Positions 61,151 through 64,000 of a DNA stretch of 64,000 bases are shown here, piece by piece (the stretch's first letter is position 1; each line of letters starts with the position of its first letter). Below the pieces are notes generated by a model. It was not told the origin of the DNA. It saw only the letters and a list, made by a program, of their open reading frames with translations, and did not search any database. This stretch comes from Antedon mediterranea (lineage: Eukaryota; Echinodermata; Crinoidea; Comatulida; Antedonidae). The stretch lies in assembly GCF_964355755.1 (NCBI RefSeq), contig NC_092675.1, positions 1,679,001-1,743,000 of the forward strand, in the 5' to 3' direction. Both the position numbers and the translations under genes were made by a program.

Positions 61151-61484
61151 ATTTTTCTGAAAAGTTGTATGATAATTGATATATACTTAAAACTGTATTA
61201 TTAAAAACAAATATATCGAATACTAGCTACTGTGTTTTTGTGGTTTTGAATGCATTTCCAGTATTAGGCCTACTGTATATTCTGATCGCTGGCTTACTTG
61301 CTGTAGAATCGGAAACATAAATTAGAATGTATATTGGCACACCTACAATTCGTTTACTCGTAGGCCTACTGAATTTATTTTCTTTATATATTCTTCGTTT
61401 CCTCAAATAAATTGCGCGTTGTGTGTCTGCGCACATAGATATTTGTTCATCCGGCCGACAGACGTAATTGAATAAAATAATATT

Positions 61485-61955
61485 CCAACTGGGGACGCAA
61501 TGCAATGACGTTAATTAAGCGCGTCGCAATCTTTGACCAATCACGACGCGATGCGTAGTTCGTATAATCGTGACTGCGCTTCGCGTTCACATGAAACATT
61601 TTTCGTAATGCGCACTTAGATATTGTTCTAGATTGTTTATTACAGAATTTTCGTCACTTGTCCAAAATGTGGTTTGGAACCGGTTCGTGAACCCGTTTGA
61701 ACTGAACTGTAATAACTGAACTATTAATGTATTAAAGGACTCTTGCAGATAGCATTGATAGGAATTATCATATGAACAATCTAACGTTTGGTCTTGCTTG
61801 CAGAGTGCAGTTCGCTGAAGTTTCTCTGGTATTACAGTATTTACAATTGTTTCCCAAATAGGACGCAATCACAAGTAGTGATGATGGATTATCTGTCGCT
61901 GTTATTGGTCAATTGACTTGCGTCTACGTCCTTGCATTGCGTCTAGTACTGTAGG
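61485..61955. mobile_element. Family G fold-back element
   Basis: Left AACTGGGGACGCAATGCAAT with TTTGACCAATCACGACGCG; right TTATTGGTCAATTGACTTGC and TACGTCCTTGCATTGCGTCT are inverted counterparts. Confidence 0.55.
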
Positions 61956-62600
61956 TCTACTTAGTTGTGAAAGTGCCACTTTCAAATCTAAAATAAAGCT
62001 AATATTTCGTCAAACCGTTACCGCTTGGAACAATGACCAATTACCGATATTGATTACCGATATCCATCTGCTAATGATGCTTCCGAATTATTGATTTCAA
62101 TAACATAAAAATTCGCTAATGAACCACACTGTTTAGTTAAGTAATAACGAAGCTGTCATTGTGTTGTATCGTTTGACACATAGTGTAACAGCAGTTGAAA
62201 TGATTGACATTTTTCATGAGAATCGGTCAAACACCAGTCAAGTGACCACATGATGAACTCGTTCACGCGCGCGGTTATTGACTGAGAAGTCACTACTGCT
62301 GCTGCGCGTGGCGCCAAAACACCTGTAGTACACCCATGACGGTAGAAATCGCAAAGATATCTTACCTGTTTCCTAAATTAATTTAACTGTCCCAATATCT
62401 TTATAATAAAATAAAAACATTATTGATTTCATTCTCTAGCGCTTAGAGTATACGAACAGAGCATTAGAACAGAGAATACCCGTTACGCTACAAAGTACAT
62501 GACTGAGAGAAGCGAACTTATTATTACGTAATTCATCGTTACATCATAATATTATATTCATGACCGTCAAAGCTGGTATTAACCTGTTTATATCCAAGAT

Positions 62601-62664
62601 GATCGGTTGGCTCAGTCGGCTGAGCACTGTGTTAACAACACGGATGTCGGGTTCGAATTCAACC
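62601..62664 (+). pseudogene. tRNA-like pseudogene (AAC anticodon loop)
   Basis: D-arm GCTC-AGTCGGCT-GAGC and anticodon arm CTGTG-TTAACAA-CACGG are well formed (anticodon AAC, valine), and GGGTTCGAATTC resembles a B-box. The T-stem and acceptor stem do not pair and the variable loop is too short, so it is unlikely to be functional. Confidence 0.5.
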
Positions 62665-62667
62665 CCA

Positions 62668-62710
62668 CCACCACGACCATGGGGTTCGAACCCCATGCTG
62701 GTCGTGGTGG
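62668..62710. repeat. Long hairpin with perfect 18-bp palindrome core
   Basis: Arms CCACCACGACCA and TGGTCGTGGTGG (12 bp, perfect) enclose ATGGGGTTCGAACCCCAT, itself a perfect palindrome; only GC is unpaired. The core resembles two tRNA T-arms head to head. Confidence 0.8.
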
Positions 62711-63612
62711 AAAATAGTTAAACCTTTCGAGGTACTGTTTGGGGTTCACAGAATAATACGTCCCCCGTTCCACCACACAGGAAAGTCAATGCATCTGGTT
62801 ATGCCATGGAAACGATCGATGTCGTAATGCTTAGCACCCTCAATTTTAAGAACACAAATACATGTTAGGAACAAATATAGAATTGTATTGAGGAGGGGAG
62901 TGTTTCTGTAAGATCAAATACGCAATGTTGGGTCGCGAAAATTCCCAAAATAGGATCATGGGGTCGCGGTCTAAAAATGTTGCGGAACTCTGGTGTAGAT
63001 AGGGCTTATATTCTTACATGATAAAAGAGCAGATAAATAATATGATGATGTTGGAGTTGAAGCACGCCCTCTAGCCTACACTCGACTAAAAAAAAGTACG
63101 AAAACCAGTACAGTTAGTACATCATCAATATATACGGCGACGAAAATTTAGGAAACACGAGTTTGAATATTCCATATATATTATATATATATATAAGTAA
63201 TAATAGGCCTAGTCATGTTTAGAGCAAAACATGCTAAGGTAATAATGAAAAGAATGACATTCTAGCTGTCATAATTACATTTATAAAATTATGTGTACTA
63301 ACCACACACATCTACTACAAGCTAGGCCTAGGCCTAGAGCTATAGGCCTTTTGCCTGTATGTATTGTAGGTAGATTATGACAGGCCGGCTATGCCATTCT
63401 AGTGTAGTGGGCCTGGTTGCCATCGGGACGGTTTGTCCCAACCATACCCCATTCAGTTCCTTGCTTGTTAAGCCGTGAAATTTGCAAAAAGTCTGTACGT
63501 TTGAAGGTCTGAAATATACCAAAAAATAACATTGCTGTGTAGTTCACAACATTATAAGATTTCTAAAACAAAAAACAACATTTTTATACTGATACTTGTT
63601 GTTTTCTTTTAG

Positions 63613-63702
63613 AATTTGTGTAAAGGTATCCAACAATGGAGGGCTTTCCACCAAACTGTGCAAAAGAATTCACCAATGGTGCCAATCGTTATAGAACAAA
63701 CA
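63613..63702 (+). CDS. 5' end of an unrecognised gene (first coding exon from 63636)
   Basis: TTTTAG| then about 23 nt of leader, then ATG (63636) encoding MEGFPPNCAKEFTNGANRYR-TN and a GTAAGT donor, phase 1 out. I do not recognise the protein. The good splice sites and lack of repeats favour a real exon; the gene continues beyond the window. Confidence 0.45.
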
Positions 63703-63813
63703 GTAAGTAAATAAATCACATTATTAAACCAATCCTGTGTCAACAGACAAGTTGCTATTTATTCTCAGTTTTTCCTGAAGTTGATTTTACTAATTGTTGG
63801 AGGATTAATACAG

Positions 63814-63883
63814 ACAGGCTTCCAATCCGAAATGGTGAAACATGGTATCCCTCGTATCATTGCAGCTTTAGTAAAAGATTTTT
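63814..63883 (+). CDS. Possible second exon of the unrecognised gene
   Basis: Two acceptors four bases apart (CAG|ACAG|) both give open frames from the phase-1 donor before it. The first gives NRLPIRNGETWYPSYHCSFS; the second (start 63818) gives SFQSEMVKHGIPRIIAALVK. Donor TTT|GTAAGT. Which frame is coding cannot be settled here. Confidence 0.3.
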
Positions 63884-64000
63884 GTAAGTTACTCTCATGG
63901 CCCTTATCAATTGTACTAGCAATTATACCCGCCCCAGGACAGGTTTCAAAATTAGTTTAAAGCCTTCTCAATCTCAGTACATAACACCCAACGCCAGTAT

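Overview
This is animal (eukaryotic) nuclear DNA: AT-rich, intron-dense and full of short repeats. It carries two multi-exon genes on the + strand plus the first exon(s) of a third. The coding exons are small and bounded by GT/AG sites whose phases agree from exon to exon. The gene content fits an invertebrate deuterostome, most likely an echinoderm: a protocadherin-15 orthologue, a MuSK receptor tyrosine kinase that keeps a kringle domain, and a 5S rRNA/tRNA chimeric SINE. The phylum is an inference, not a demonstration.

Region 1 (about 5.45-33.35 kb): a protocadherin-15 (PCDH15/Cad99C) orthologue of 38 predicted coding exons, about 1750 residues. It has a signal peptide, 11 cadherin (EC) repeats, the membrane-adjacent MAD12 fold, one transmembrane helix and a roughly 400-residue cytoplasmic tail ending in a class-I PDZ ligand. 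Vertebrate structural signatures are kept: the EC1 and EC3 disulphides and the EC9-EC10 linker without a canonical calcium motif. The tail is built partly from tiny frame-neutral exons that look alternatively spliced, and EC10 carries a polybasic furin-like site.

Region 2 (33.4-41.6 kb): intergenic DNA with fold-back repeats, terminal-hairpin and tRNA-like elements, and no convincing gene.

Region 3 (about 41.77-58.91 kb): a MuSK-type receptor tyrosine kinase of 11 predicted coding exons and 878 residues. It has a signal peptide, a Pro/Gly-rich linker, two Ig domains, a frizzled-type cysteine-rich domain, a kringle, a transmembrane helix, a juxtamembrane NPxY motif and an active-looking kinase. 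The last exon encodes the transmembrane segment and the entire kinase without an intron.

Region 4 (59-64 kb): intergenic repeats, tRNA-like sequence and a striking hairpin, then the 5' end of an unrecognised gene at 63.6 kb.

Repeats: at least 17 copies of one palindromic MITE family (ends like CTCTGTCTACACTATCAAA), several other fold-back families, a fragment of a SANT/Myb-type transposon gene inside long terminal inverted repeats, and large intronic minisatellites (31, 12, 18, 23 and 76 bp units). No tandem repeat lies inside a predicted exon. The two main genes are independent and share no obvious pathway; PCDH15 is known from mechanosensory or microvillar membranes and MuSK from agrin/Wnt-type signalling.
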